Part shown: positions 9,201-18,465 of the stretch, in pieces | How positions within the stretch are numbered: position 1 is the first letter of the stretch | How the letters are laid out: each line of letters begins with the position of its first letter | Program-made: the position numbers and the translations under genes | DNA from: Bacteroidia bacterium | GTDB lineage: Bacteria; Bacteroidota; Bacteroidia; UKL13-3 | NCBI GenBank assembly: GCA_014376805.1 | Contig: JACMQU010000003.1 | Span: 62,001-126,000, forward strand | DNA length: 64,000 nt | Direction of reading: 5' to 3' | The notes under the pieces: model-generated | The model's database searches: none | Told to the model about the DNA's origin: nothing | What the model saw: only the letters and a program-made list of their open reading frames with translations

Positions 9201-9887
9201 CTATTTCAATTTTGAAGTATAATAATCTCTGATTTTTTTTGGTTCAACATGGCTCATAAACATTTTGTAAGCAGTATAATTTGCGATCATTACTTTTAAC
9301 CAGTTGTTATATTCATATTTGCGGGCAGAAACCAATGTGCTTTTTTTTAGGATCTTAAATTTTGATAAACGATGTGACCTGATGATGAAGTCATATTCTT
9401 CCATTATTACATAATATTCATTGAACCCGTTTAACTGATTAAATAATTTACGGGTTGTGTATAAGGTTTGATCACCACCCCTGCACCACATATAATTAAA
9501 ACGGGTAAACCATTCGTTAATTAAAAAAAGCCTTTTGTCTGATAAAAACTTTAATCGGTAACAACCACATAAGTAGCCCTGGTATACAGCAGTGAAAATA
9601 TCACTGGCAAAAGTTATGGGCGGGGTACTATCTGCATGAACGAAATATAAAATATCGCCACTGGCTTTTAACGCACCCAAGTTCATTTGAGGAGCTCTGC
9701 CCTTAACGGGCGAGATATAAACAACGGCACCGGCATTTTTAGCGATGTTCACGGTATCATCTTTGCTCCCACCATCTATTACTATCAAATCTGCAACAGC
9801 ATTGCCTCCATTTATTTTGAAAAATCTAATTGTTTGGGCAATCATTTTCTCTTCATTATAAACCGGAATGATGATGCTGATTTTCAT
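9201..9887 (-). CDS. Family 2 glycosyltransferase of the arsenosugar / rSAM-selenodomain set (TIGR04283-like)
   Basis: 228 residues. It starts with the GT-A fold (ISIIIPVYNEE, then VIDGGSKDDT, about 34-44), the QMNLGALKASGDILYFVHAD stretch that holds the sugar-nucleotide and metal site, and a WCRGGDQTLY segment characteristic of this small subfamily. Such proteins occur next to ArsS and a DUF2064 protein in many genomes and are annotated as arsenosugar biosynthesis glycosyltransferases; their biochemistry has, to my knowledge, not been fully shown. The gene is in the same direction as ArsS, 150 bases downstream of the DUF2064 gene. It is inferred to transfer or remodel the sugar part of the arsenosugar in the cytoplasm. 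Confidence 0.88.
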   Translation of the reverse strand: MKISIIIPVYNEEKMIAQTIRFFKINGGNAVADLIVIDGGSKDDTVNIAKNAGAVVYISPVKGRAPQMNLGALKASGDILYFVHADSTPPITFASDIFTAVYQGYLCGCYRLKFLSDKRLFLINEWFTRFNYMWCRGGDQTLYTTRKLFNQLNGFNEYYVIMEEYDFIIRSHRLSKFKILKKSTLVSARKYEYNNWLKVMIANYTAYKMFMSHVEPKKIRDYYTSKLK

Positions 9888-10037
9888 TTTTAATTTTCAG
9901 ATTTATACTCGGTGTAATCAAGTATGTATAATTGCCTTTTGTTTATAGATGTTAAATTTGGTGCAAATTAAATTCTATATTATCAATTTAGCCATAATGT
10001 ATCAGTTATAAATAGGTTTAAAACAAAGGCAGCATTT

Positions 10038-10658
10038 TTAACCGGGTATTAAATGCACAGCCAGCAAATTTTTTAATTCTCTCAGGTCAGCTTCTGTGTC
10101 AATATCACTTAATACTACCAATTTAGTATAAGTTGCCCCACTATTTTTAAAATCTGTAAGCGTATCTTCATAAACCGTATCTGTACTCCAGTGTTTATTC
10201 TCGAAAATATTCGGAGTGTTTTTAGTCATTCCCAGTAAATAATAGCCACCATCTACTGCCGGACCAATTACAAATTTATTTGTATTAAGAAGATCGAAAG
10301 CTTCATTAATTATTGATGCATTTATCTCATAACAATCTGTTCCTATAATAATCACTTTTGTAAAGCCGGCATTAAAAACATATTGAAATGCATTTGACAT
10401 CCTTTCACCTAAACCGGAACCCTGTTGTATCATACGCATAAAATCAGAGGTGGTAGCGTTAGATGTTTCTATGAAATCAGAAAAAAACAAAAACTTTTTT
10501 GCATTGGTATCAAAAGATATTGCATAGGTATGATCAACAAGGAATTTGAAAACATTTAAAGCATTTTCTTCACCAACAGTTGCGGCAAGCCGGGTTTTTA
10601 CTTTTCCTTTAACTTTATTTTTCTGAAAAATGATCAGTGCATTTTTGTCTGTTAGCAT
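10038..10658 (-). CDS. DUF2064 glycosyltransferase-like protein, rSAM/selenodomain-associated (TIGR04282-like)
   Basis: 206 residues. Visible family marks are KVKGKVKTRLA near the N-terminus (a nucleotide-binding loop as in nucleotidyltransferase folds), GSGLGERM, IIIGTDCYEI (the acidic metal site) and GPAVDGGYYLLG (about 136-147). These define the DUF2064 group of GT-A-like proteins that travel with ArsS-type radical SAM genes. It is likely cytoplasmic and may activate or transfer a sugar. The gene starts 18 bases after the ArsS stop, so it is almost certainly co-transcribed with it. The exact reaction is unknown. Confidence 0.88.
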   Translation of the reverse strand: MLTDKNALIIFQKNKVKGKVKTRLAATVGEENALNVFKFLVDHTYAISFDTNAKKFLFFSDFIETSNATTSDFMRMIQQGSGLGERMSNAFQYVFNAGFTKVIIIGTDCYEINASIINEAFDLLNTNKFVIGPAVDGGYYLLGMTKNTPNIFENKHWSTDTVYEDTLTDFKNSGATYTKLVVLSDIDTEADLRELKNLLAVHLIPG

Positions 10659-10676
10659 TTAGCTTCTGTTTGATCC

Positions 10677-11711
10677 CTATACTGTAGTACCTCCGCAGCT
10701 TGATCCGGCACCTGCAGTACAACCATAACAATGCTCATTAACCACAATATTTCTGTTCTCCAAAATTTCTGTATTAAAATCAGACAGATGTCTGCTAAGC
10801 GGAGTGGATACATTTAATTCTAACATCTGATTAAAATCACAGTCATACAAGTAACCATCCCAACTCACCGAAATAGTATTCCGGCACATTACACCAGCAG
10901 CAGCACCCGGATTAAATGCATTGACCAGTTTCTCCATATAACCCTCATAATTATTACTAGTGATGAGGTAATTTAAAAAGCGGTTTACAGGTATATTGGT
11001 AATAGCAAATAAACTATTGAATACAATACCATACTGCTTCCATAATTTAAGTTTAAACTCAAGTTCCAAAGCATGTTGAGCAGCAGGCAGAAATGCACCG
11101 GCCGGATTATAAACGAGGTTAATAATCAAATTACTTCCTTCAATACCATACCCAACTTCGTTCAGCATTTTTAAAGCTTTAATAGATTTTTCAAAGACTC
11201 CTTCTCCCCGTTGTGAGTCTGTTTTTATGGCAGTAAAATAGGGCAATGAAGAAACAACTTCTATCTGGTGTTTTTTAAAAAAATCAGGCAGGTCATTATA
11301 TTTGGGATTTGCTACGATGATGGTTAAGTTACATCTAACAATAATTTTTTTGCCCAGGGCAGATAACTCTTCCACAAACCACCTGAAATCAGGATTCATT
11401 TCAGGAGCACCTCCGGTTAGATCAATGGTGGTTACGCTGGTTTTTCTGATGGCAATTAAACATAGTTCCATCATATCCCTGGTCATGATTTCTTTTCTAT
11501 CAGGGCCGGCATCAACGTGGCAATGCTTGCAAACCTGATTGCACATTTTACCCATGTTTATCTGGAAGATATCCAGGTGAGTTGGCTTTAAAGGTAATAA
11601 ACCTATAAGGTCTAATTTTTCAGCAAAAGGAGTAAAGGCCGACTGTTCGAGTGTTTCTATCTGACGTTGTGCGGGAGAGAGCGGATGTTGCTGTACTTTT
11701 AAAGATTTCAT
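10677..11711 (-). CDS. arsS: Arsenosugar biosynthesis radical SAM protein ArsS
   Basis: 344 residues. The radical SAM cluster motif is C57-x3-C61-x2-C64 (CNQVCKHCHVDAGP), followed by the SAM-binding LTGGAPEMNP stretch (about 98-107). The C-terminal Cys-rich DUF3641-type domain shows VMCRN, YDCDFNQ, HCYGC and ends AGAGSSCGGTTV. ArsS uses a 5'-deoxyadenosyl radical to add the deoxyadenosyl group to trivalent dimethylarsenic, giving a dimethylarsinoyl-adenosine, the committed precursor of arsenosugars (known for the cyanobacterial enzyme). The gene lies between a CMD-like partner (9 bases upstream) and the DUF2064 gene (18 bases downstream). No selenocysteine codon is seen in the tail; the Cys form is present. 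An arsM methyltransferase, needed to supply methylarsenic, is not in this window. Confidence 0.93.
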   Translation of the reverse strand: MKSLKVQQHPLSPAQRQIETLEQSAFTPFAEKLDLIGLLPLKPTHLDIFQINMGKMCNQVCKHCHVDAGPDRKEIMTRDMMELCLIAIRKTSVTTIDLTGGAPEMNPDFRWFVEELSALGKKIIVRCNLTIIVANPKYNDLPDFFKKHQIEVVSSLPYFTAIKTDSQRGEGVFEKSIKALKMLNEVGYGIEGSNLIINLVYNPAGAFLPAAQHALELEFKLKLWKQYGIVFNSLFAITNIPVNRFLNYLITSNNYEGYMEKLVNAFNPGAAAGVMCRNTISVSWDGYLYDCDFNQMLELNVSTPLSRHLSDFNTEILENRNIVVNEHCYGCTAGAGSSCGGTTV

Positions 11712-11720
11712 AAAAGGGAA

Positions 11721-12053
11721 TTACATAGAAAGCTCTTTAAATTTATTCATCATTTGAACGCTATGCACCAGCAATGCTCCGCCTTTTATTGCTGCCGCCA
11801 CATGCACTGCCTCCATTACCTGTTGCTCATCACAACCTTTCTCCATTGTATCCACCGTATAGGCATCAATGCAATAAGGGCACTGAACTGCATGCGCCAC
11901 TGCAAGTGCAATCAATGATTTTTCTCGCGCGGTTAAAGCACCTTCTTTAAAAACTTCCCCATAATAATCAAAGAATTTTTTAGCCAGGTTGGGTTCAAAT
12001 TCACCAATGTTTCCAAATTTTTTAAGGTCTTCCGGGTTGTAATAAGTTTTCAT
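11721..12053 (-). CDS. Carboxymuconolactone decarboxylase / peroxidase-like protein associated with ArsS
   Basis: 110 residues, a single CMD/AhpD-like domain. The redox pair is in CPYCIDAYT (about 54-62), preceded by LIALAVAHAVQ and followed by the helix with VMEAVHVAAAIKGGALLVHS, typical of the AhpD fold. In many genomes a protein of this type stands directly before ArsS and is named arsenosugar biosynthesis-associated peroxidase-like protein. A thiol redox role, for example keeping arsenic trivalent for ArsS, is inferred. It is the first gene of the minus-strand operon; its start faces the divergent decayed barrel gene across about 255 bases that should hold both promoters. Confidence 0.88.
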   Translation of the reverse strand: MKTYYNPEDLKKFGNIGEFEPNLAKKFFDYYGEVFKEGALTAREKSLIALAVAHAVQCPYCIDAYTVDTMEKGCDEQQVMEAVHVAAAIKGGALLVHSVQMMNKFKELSM

Positions 12054-12308
12054 GTTTTATGGTTTAAGATTTTTTCATAATTACGAAAATAACAATATGT
12101 TGGATTTTTAACGTAAAATAAGATTATGCAATTTAAAAATATTTAATTGCTTATACATTAAAATTCCTGATTGAGGTAAAGCCATAAATTGTTGCTGATA
12201 TTGCCTTTAAGTATATTACCGGTAAAGGATACTCTTGCCGTATTTATTTTACAGCGCATAGCTAAACGAAATTTTACCAACCCTTCCCGGTTGTGATCAA
12301 TAAAAAAA

Positions 12309-13390
12309 ATGTCTTCTATTTACTGGTGGTTTCTTATAGGATTAAACTCTATGGCACAAGCAGATATCAGTAAAAATAAACCATTAAAAAGGGTCAGGTG
12401 TTTTGTTTTACCACTGATTTTTTATTCCCCTGAAACAAAATTAGGGGGTTGGAGTTTCAGGCATTGTTACCTTTCACTTAAAGAACGATTCACTTAATGG
12501 CCAACCTTTAAACGTGCAGTTTGGTGTTGCTTTTACAGAACTTAAACAACTTTTGTTTTATTTTCCTTTTCAGGTTTTTTTTAATAATGAATATTTTCTG
12601 GTTTATGAAAAAGGAGGTTATTATATCTACAATTATTTGTTTTATGGTATTGGTAATCTTCAATCACCTCCTCAGAGCGAAACTTATAGTGTTACTTTTC
12701 CGAGGGTGCGTTTAAATGTTCTAAAACGCGTTTAAATGTAGTTTTATGCCGGTTTAAGATATTTGTATTCACGACTTTGATATAACCGCTACAGAGCCCT
12801 CGAAACAACTTTACACAGGCATTATTACCGGAAGTAACGGCGGTTTAACATCAGGTGCCGGAATGGTATCAAGATTCGATAACCGGAATAATTTTTTTTA
12901 TCCAAGCAATGGCTTTTAGGCAGAATTCTTTTTTCAGGCTGATGATAAATGGACAGGAAGTAATTTCAGTTTTGTGAAATATTCGCTTGATGTTAGCGCG
13001 TATTTATCAACAAAATTTAACCATACATTTGCTTTAAATCTTTATTCCGTAATTAATACTGGCAATCCTCCATTTAATTAAATGGCACTTATTGGCGGTA
13101 CTAAAAAAATGCGGGGTTATTATGAAGAGAGATTCCGGGATAAAGATCTTACTATGTTACAGGGTAAATACAGCGTTCCTTTGTTCTGGCGCTCCAGTGT
13201 AGTAGCATTTGCAGGTTGTGGCCTCGTTTCTTATAAGTTAATTAATTATCATGTATCAAATCTTAAATATAATTAGGGTGGAGGGTTAAGATTTATGGTA
13301 GACCAAAAGCAAAAAATCAATATTCGCATGGATTATGGTACAGGGGGGAAGGAAGGCAATTTTTATCTGGCAATACCAAAAGCTTTTTAA
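12309..13390 (+). pseudogene. Decayed Omp85/BamA-TamA-type surface antigen beta-barrel protein
   Basis: Fragments in changing frames align to one barrel protein. From 12309 a frame has VLPLIFYSPETKLGG, the usual N-terminal barrel signature. From 12514 the next frame continues QFGVAFTEL, YYIYNYLFYGIGN. Around 12860-12910 comes FDNRNNFFYPSNGF (the D-x-R-x-x-x-F-x-P-x-x-G strand) and then a TAG. From 13082 the frame gives LIGGTKKMRGYYEERFRDK, the conserved GG-x-RGY-RD turn. It ends KAF at 13390. At least two frameshifts and three in-frame stops (after the G-F at about 12918, before MALIGG at about 13079, and at 13273) separate the pieces. These proteins insert in the outer membrane. The gene would have been the first of the divergent arm of the arsenosugar locus. 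Confidence 0.8.
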
Positions 13391-13466
13391 AAGTAAAAAC
13401 TAAATCCTAAACCACTATTTTTTCGTATTTTAGAAAGTAAACAAGCAATATTAAAATGAACCCAGT

Positions 13467-14201
13467 ATGAAATTAAAAATATTCTTAACTTTATGGAGCG
13501 GAATTATTTTGTCAACCCAACTGTCTGCGCAGTTTTCACATGATATCTGGAATAGTTTGCTTAAAAAGCATGTTTCTTCTGCGGGCATTGTAGATTACAA
13601 AGGTTTTATTAAAGATAGCATGGATTTGAATAAATACCTGAAACTTTTAAGTGATAATCCACCCGATGCGTTTAAAAACTCAAAGAATGATCAGATGGCT
13701 TATTGGATAAATGCTTATAATTCTTTTACCATTAAACTAATTATCAGGTATTATCCTGTTAAAAGTATAAAAGACATTGCAGGAAAAATCCCTTTTGTAA
13801 ATACGCCATGGGACATAAAATTTATAAAGATAGGAAATGAAACGTATGACCTTAATAATATTGAACATGGTAAATTGCGTAAAAAATTTAATGATCCTCG
13901 TGTGCACATGGCACTTGTATGCGCTTCCAAATCGTGCCCAATTCTGTTGAATGAAGCCTTTACAGGTGCAAAACTCGATGCACAGTTTGAAAAGCAGGCT
14001 AAGTCATTTCTGGCCGACCCATTCAGAAATAAAATATCTCCGGATAAACCGCAGATAAGCCTAATTTTTAAATGGTACGCAATGGATTTTAAAAAGAATG
14101 GTGGTTCTGTTGTTAGTTTCATTAATAAATATTCATCGCTAAAGATCAATCAGAATGCCACGATTGATCACCTCAATTACGACTGGAGTTTAAATGAGTA
14201 A
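13467..14201 (+). CDS. DUF547 domain protein, exported
   Basis: 244 residues with a signal peptide (LKIFLTLWSGIILSTQLSAQ, cleavage after about residue 21). The DUF547 core is clear: QMAYWINAYNSFTIKL (about 78-93), the NNIEHGKLR helix, and ALVCASKSCPILLNEAF (about 149-165) with a Cys pair. The family has a papain/transglutaminase-like look and no settled function; it is probably periplasmic. In other genomes DUF547 proteins are often encoded with rSAM/selenodomain (arsenosugar) genes. Here it starts 76 bases after the end of the decayed barrel and precedes the FAD oxidoreductase gene by 21 bases, so it is in the same transcript. Confidence 0.88.
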   Translation: MKLKIFLTLWSGIILSTQLSAQFSHDIWNSLLKKHVSSAGIVDYKGFIKDSMDLNKYLKLLSDNPPDAFKNSKNDQMAYWINAYNSFTIKLIIRYYPVKSIKDIAGKIPFVNTPWDIKFIKIGNETYDLNNIEHGKLRKKFNDPRVHMALVCASKSCPILLNEAFTGAKLDAQFEKQAKSFLADPFRNKISPDKPQISLIFKWYAMDFKKNGGSVVSFINKYSSLKINQNATIDHLNYDWSLNE

Positions 14202-14222
14202 TTTTAAAAGAACCGGATCACT

Positions 14223-15512
14223 ATGCAACAACATATTGTAATCATTGGTAATGGAATTTCAGGCATTACCTGTGCCCGGAATATTCGCAAACTAAGTGAT
14301 CATCGCATTACAGTAATTTCTGCTGAAACGAAACACTTTTTTTCGCGCACGGCTTTAATGTATGTTTACATGGGACATATGCGCTTTGAAGATATTAAAC
14401 CTTATGAAGACGGGTTTTGGGAAAAGAACAGGATAGAATTAATGCATCAGCATGTTATCGGGGTTGATCCCATTGCTAAAACTGTTTTATTAGCAAATAG
14501 TTCCCGTTTAACTTTTGATAAGTTGGTTATTGCTTCCGGGTCTGTGTCTGCCAGATTTGATTGGCCGGGCCAAAATCTAAAAGGCGTGCAAAGTTTATAT
14601 TCATTTCAGGACCTGGAGTTAATGAATGAAAATACCAAAGATATTAAACAAGCTGTAATTGTTGGAGGCGGACTTATTGGTATAGAAATGGCGGAGATGC
14701 TACACTCCAGACAAATTGGGGTTACCATGCTGGTTCGTGAAAAAAAATTCTGGGATACCGTTCTTCCAACGCAAGAGGCAAGCATGATCGGAGACCATAT
14801 CAGGGAATACAAGATTGATCTGAGGCAGGAGGAGGAGCTTCTGGAAATTAATGGAGATGAGAACGGAAAAGTTAAATCAGTAACCACAAAAAATGGAGAA
14901 GAAATTGCCTGCCAGTTTGTGGGGTTAACCGTTGGGGTAAAACCGAATATTGCTTTTTTAAGGGAGAGTGGTATAGAAACAGATAAAGGAGTTTTGGTGA
15001 ATGAATTTTTACAAACCAATGTACAAGATGTTTTTGCCATTGGAGATTGTGCGCAATTTAAAACTCTTTTAAAAGGAAGAAAGGCCATCGAGCAAGTTTG
15101 GTATACTGGTCGTATGCAAGCAGAAACATTGGCCAATACCTTATGTAAGCAACCTGTAACCTATAACCCAGGTAACTGGTTTAATTCAGCAAAGTTTTTC
15201 GATATCGAATATCAGACTTATGGCATCGTTTTAAATAAGGCCTTAGAAAATGAGGAGGTATTTTATTGGAAACATAACAGCAATAAACGTTCATTGCGGA
15301 TAGTTTTTATGAATGATACCAAAGTGGTAACGGGTTTTAATGTATTTGGGATGCGTTTAAGACACGAAATTTGTGACAAGTGGCTCAATGAAAAGAGCAC
15401 AGTTGATCAGGTTATAGCAAATCTTCAGGAAGCTGTTTTTGATCCCGAATTTTATAAATCCTATTACAAAGAAATTGCGCATGCTTATCATTCAAAATTA
15501 ATTACAACATAA
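14223..15512 (+). CDS. NAD(P)/FAD-dependent oxidoreductase (pyridine nucleotide-disulfide family)
   Basis: 429 residues. The N-terminal FAD-binding site is IVIIGNGISGITCARNIR (about 5-22). A second dinucleotide site for NAD(P)H is AVIVGGGLIGIEMAEML (about 142-158), and the FAD-closing motif is DVFAIGDCAQF (about 269-279). No redox CxxxxC pair is present near the FAD, so it resembles ferredoxin/rubredoxin reductases or NDH-2-like enzymes rather than disulfide reductases. A C-terminal extension of about 100 residues is unassigned. It is followed within 6 bases by a membrane 4Fe-4S protein, which suggests that electrons flow NAD(P)H to FAD to Fe-S. It is cytoplasmic and part of the divergent arm of the arsenosugar locus. 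Confidence 0.88.
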   Translation: MQQHIVIIGNGISGITCARNIRKLSDHRITVISAETKHFFSRTALMYVYMGHMRFEDIKPYEDGFWEKNRIELMHQHVIGVDPIAKTVLLANSSRLTFDKLVIASGSVSARFDWPGQNLKGVQSLYSFQDLELMNENTKDIKQAVIVGGGLIGIEMAEMLHSRQIGVTMLVREKKFWDTVLPTQEASMIGDHIREYKIDLRQEEELLEINGDENGKVKSVTTKNGEEIACQFVGLTVGVKPNIAFLRESGIETDKGVLVNEFLQTNVQDVFAIGDCAQFKTLLKGRKAIEQVWYTGRMQAETLANTLCKQPVTYNPGNWFNSAKFFDIEYQTYGIVLNKALENEEVFYWKHNSNKRSLRIVFMNDTKVVTGFNVFGMRLRHEICDKWLNEKSTVDQVIANLQEAVFDPEFYKSYYKEIAHAYHSKLITT

Positions 15513-15518
15513 AAATAT

Positions 15519-16883
15519 ATGGACAATACTAATCCCTCATTGAGCATCAGTAATCCACATCCTGAACATACAGACTGGATGCAGAAATCTGGCCTGGTAC
15601 TGGTTTTATCAGGATTATCTGTGCTATTCTTAGCATTTATTGGAATTGCAAAACAGGCACCCTTAATTCTTTTTGTTTTAAGTTTTGGCATGCTCCTGTC
15701 GGGGTCGGTTATTTATACCATAAGAACGTATTTAACCGTGCATGAAGGCGTTAAAAATAACCATAATTTCTCCAGATCACTCACCTCAAGGGGTGTTTTA
15801 GCCTGGATGCTAGGGATTCTTATAACTTTATTCTATATCATAATATACTGGTATCCACAATTGCTTCAAAATGTAATTTCTATTATGAATCCCTTTAGTA
15901 ATTTACTTCGTGGAAGGCCTGCCGATCGATGGTTTTTATATGGTAGTTTGTACACAACCGCAGTATTGGCAATGGGCTTTAAAGCACTATTAAAATACAG
16001 ATACAGCAATTATCAACGCATCAGAACTTCTTCTGTTATTTTCTTTCAGTTAGCTTTTAGTTTTCTAATACCCGGTCTTCTGCAATTGTTTAATCAGCCT
16101 GAATTTTATTTTAGTTATTTCTGGCCTTTAAAATATGATTATTTATTTCCTTCAACAGTACATAGTTTAATTAATCATCCGGGAGGTATGGGTGTGTTTA
16201 TGGTTTTCTGGGGAGCAGCTATTACTTTTATCGCAACACCTATACTCACTTATTTCTTTGGCAAACGATGGTATTGCTCCTGGGTATGCGGTTGCGGAGG
16301 TTTAGCCAATACAGCTGGTGATCCATTCAGACAACTTTCTGATAAATCTATTAAAGCATGGAAGATAGAAAGATGGAGTGTATATTCTGTGTTGGTTTTT
16401 ATCATAATTACAACTATTTTGTTATGGATAAACTCAATTACCAATGGTAGCATCTTTGGTGAGCTTTCACAAAATTTTGCAAAGGCTTACGGATTTTTTA
16501 TTGGAGCCATTTTTTCTGGTGTTATAGGGGTTGGATTTTACCCTATAATGGGAACGAGGGTATGGTGTAGGTTTGGTTGCCCAATGGCAGCTATATTAGG
16601 CATTCAGCAGAAATTTTTTTCCAGGTTTAGAATAACAACTAATGGGGGTCAGTGTATTTCATGCGGTAATTGTTCAACTTATTGCGAGATGGGGATAGAT
16701 GTTCGGTCATACGCACAAAAGGGGCAAAACATTGTTCGGGCTTCATGTGTTGGATGTGGTATTTGTGCTACTGTTTGTCCGCGTGGTGTTTTAAAATTAG
16801 AAAATGGCTCGGTTCAAAACAGAGTAAGTAACCAACCTATTTTGATTGGAAATAATAGTGTAAGACTAAATGAGCAGCTTTAA
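15519..16883 (+). CDS. Membrane-bound 4Fe-4S ferredoxin-type electron transfer protein (NapH/polyferredoxin-like)
   Basis: 454 residues with about seven membrane helices. Cys motifs after helices 5 and 7 (RWYCSWVCGCGG and VWCRFGCPMAAI) are typical of NapH/NosR/CcoG-like proteins. Two ferredoxin clusters lie at the C-terminus: CISCGNCSTYCEMG (about 385-398) and CVGCGICATVCPRG (about 412-425). It would carry electrons across or along the inner membrane. It starts 6 bases after the FAD oxidoreductase stop. A role in giving electrons to the radical SAM enzyme or in reducing arsenicals is inference from position only. Confidence 0.88.
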   Translation: MDNTNPSLSISNPHPEHTDWMQKSGLVLVLSGLSVLFLAFIGIAKQAPLILFVLSFGMLLSGSVIYTIRTYLTVHEGVKNNHNFSRSLTSRGVLAWMLGILITLFYIIIYWYPQLLQNVISIMNPFSNLLRGRPADRWFLYGSLYTTAVLAMGFKALLKYRYSNYQRIRTSSVIFFQLAFSFLIPGLLQLFNQPEFYFSYFWPLKYDYLFPSTVHSLINHPGGMGVFMVFWGAAITFIATPILTYFFGKRWYCSWVCGCGGLANTAGDPFRQLSDKSIKAWKIERWSVYSVLVFIIITTILLWINSITNGSIFGELSQNFAKAYGFFIGAIFSGVIGVGFYPIMGTRVWCRFGCPMAAILGIQQKFFSRFRITTNGGQCISCGNCSTYCEMGIDVRSYAQKGQNIVRASCVGCGICATVCPRGVLKLENGSVQNRVSNQPILIGNNSVRLNEQL

Positions 16884-17077
16884 AGAAGTAATGTATGCAT
16901 ATTTAAACTTATTGATACAATAAAAAGAAGGGTATAAAATACAGGGTAAAATTATAGTTGAAGTATCCTTAAGCGTAAATAATTTGAACCAGGTAATTAT
17001 TAAAAAAGACACAGAAAAGAATTAATAACGTAAGTATGCCAACGCTTACTAAATAATTGATATATACTAAATAAAAA

Positions 17078-17599
17078 ATGAAAAAAAAATTAATGACCAT
17101 CATCGCGCTTGCAACTATATTTATATTTGCCGGCGCACAAAATTCTCCTCAAAAAAAAGTTGTTAGAGCAGAAGTAAAACAAGCTCCGGCTACTATTGAA
17201 ATATTTGATGGAAAAAAAATTCATCATTCTGACGCCGAATGGAAAAAAATACTAAGCAATGATCAATACTATATAACCAGAGAAAAAGGTACTGAACCAA
17301 CATGGAGCAGTGAATTTAATAAAAATAAGGATAAAGGAGTTTATTATTGTGTTAGTTGCAATTTACCTTTATATAGTTCCGATAATAAATTTGAATCCGG
17401 AACGGGATGGCCGAGTTTTTATAAACCGGTTAATCCTAAAAATGTATTTGTAGCCAAAGATAATACAATGGGTATGGAAAGAGATGAAGTGCTTTGTGCG
17501 AGATGTGAGGCGCATTTGGGGCATGTATTTAATGATGGTCCCCAACCAACAGGTTTACGGTATTGCATGAATGGAGTTGCTCTAAAGTTTAAAAAATAA
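17078..17599 (+). CDS. msrB: Peptide-methionine (R)-S-oxide reductase MsrB, exported
   Basis: 173 residues including a signal peptide (to about residue 21, AGAQ). The MsrB fold shows the zinc pairs C91-x2-C94 (CVSCNLPLY) and C140-x2-C143 (CARCEAHLGHVF), the FESGTGWPSF block and catalytic Cys163 in GLRYCMNG. It reduces the R-epimer of methionine sulfoxide in proteins. The signal peptide places it in the periplasm or envelope. Its stop overlaps the start of the DUF1223 gene by one base (TAATG), and msrA follows, so the three form an envelope repair operon. Confidence 0.95.
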   Translation: MKKKLMTIIALATIFIFAGAQNSPQKKVVRAEVKQAPATIEIFDGKKIHHSDAEWKKILSNDQYYITREKGTEPTWSSEFNKNKDKGVYYCVSCNLPLYSSDNKFESGTGWPSFYKPVNPKNVFVAKDNTMGMERDEVLCARCEAHLGHVFNDGPQPTGLRYCMNGVALKFKK

Positions 17600-18390
17600 T
17601 GATGCCATTTAATGCTTTTTCTATTTCAATTATTTTATTTTCATGTTGGTTTGCTGAACCAAATATAGCATCGGGAAAGAAATTGACAAAGGAGGGTTTT
17701 TATAAAAATGATACTGCTCTGAAACCTGTTGTTATAGAAATGTTTTCTTCCGAGGGGTGCTCAAGTTGTCCGCCTGCGGCTATTGTTATGGATAAAATTA
17801 TTTTAAAAGCAGCGAAACAAAATAAGCCTGTTTACCTGTTAGATTTTCATGTAGATTACTGGGATCATATTGGTTGGAAAGATGTACTGGCAAAACCCGA
17901 ATTTACTACCAGGCAAAGGCATTATGGAAAGACTTTGGGTTTAATTGGTATTTATACGCCACAAGCTATCCTTAATGGAATTAAAGAAATGGTGGGCAGC
18001 GACCGGAAAAAAATTAACATCAGTATTATAGAAGAATTAAAGAAGAATAAACAAGTAAAATTAAATTGCCATATTTATGTTGATCCCACAAAAAAAACTT
18101 TATCAGTTAACTATCAGGTTTCTGACAATTGTAATAACGCTGTAATTAATTTTGCATTGGTTCAAACTAAAGTAACCCACAAAATTTTAAGTGGAGAGAA
18201 CAGAGGGGAGACTTTAGCCCATAGAAATGCAGTGCTTTTCTTTGATCAGGATATGCTGCTTGCTTCAAATGGATTAAAATCTATACCTCACACTCCTGAC
18301 CCTTTAAAAGAGTATAGCATGCTCATTTATATTCAGGATAAAACTACTATGGAAATACTGGCTGCTTGTCCGGTAAATCTTTATAAATAG
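17599..18390 (+). CDS. DUF1223 thioredoxin-like exported protein
   Basis: 263 residues with an N-terminal hydrophobic export signal. The thioredoxin-like motif is FSSEGCSSCPPA (about 48-59), with a CxxC pair, followed by VDYWDHIGWKD and a YTPQAILNG strand that resembles the cis-proline region of thioredoxins. These mark the DUF1223 family, whose function is not known. Placement between msrB and msrA suggests it supplies or passes reducing equivalents to the exported Msr enzymes. That partner role is inference. Confidence 0.88.
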   Translation: MMPFNAFSISIILFSCWFAEPNIASGKKLTKEGFYKNDTALKPVVIEMFSSEGCSSCPPAAIVMDKIILKAAKQNKPVYLLDFHVDYWDHIGWKDVLAKPEFTTRQRHYGKTLGLIGIYTPQAILNGIKEMVGSDRKKINISIIEELKKNKQVKLNCHIYVDPTKKTLSVNYQVSDNCNNAVINFALVQTKVTHKILSGENRGETLAHRNAVLFFDQDMLLASNGLKSIPHTPDPLKEYSMLIYIQDKTTMEILAACPVNLYK

Positions 18391-18465
18391 CATTTGCTTT
18401 TTTGTTTAAACAGCTGCAAATATATGGGCGTTAATAAACTATAATAATTACAAATCAAACATATT

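Noticed and set aside
12309-13276. Several short open frames that could be taken as separate small genes
   Set aside because: Their translations line up in order along one Omp85-type barrel, so they are pieces of one pseudogene.
14606-15136. 176-codon open frame antisense to the FAD oxidoreductase
   Set aside because: It lies wholly under a well-supported gene, has low-quality composition and no motif.
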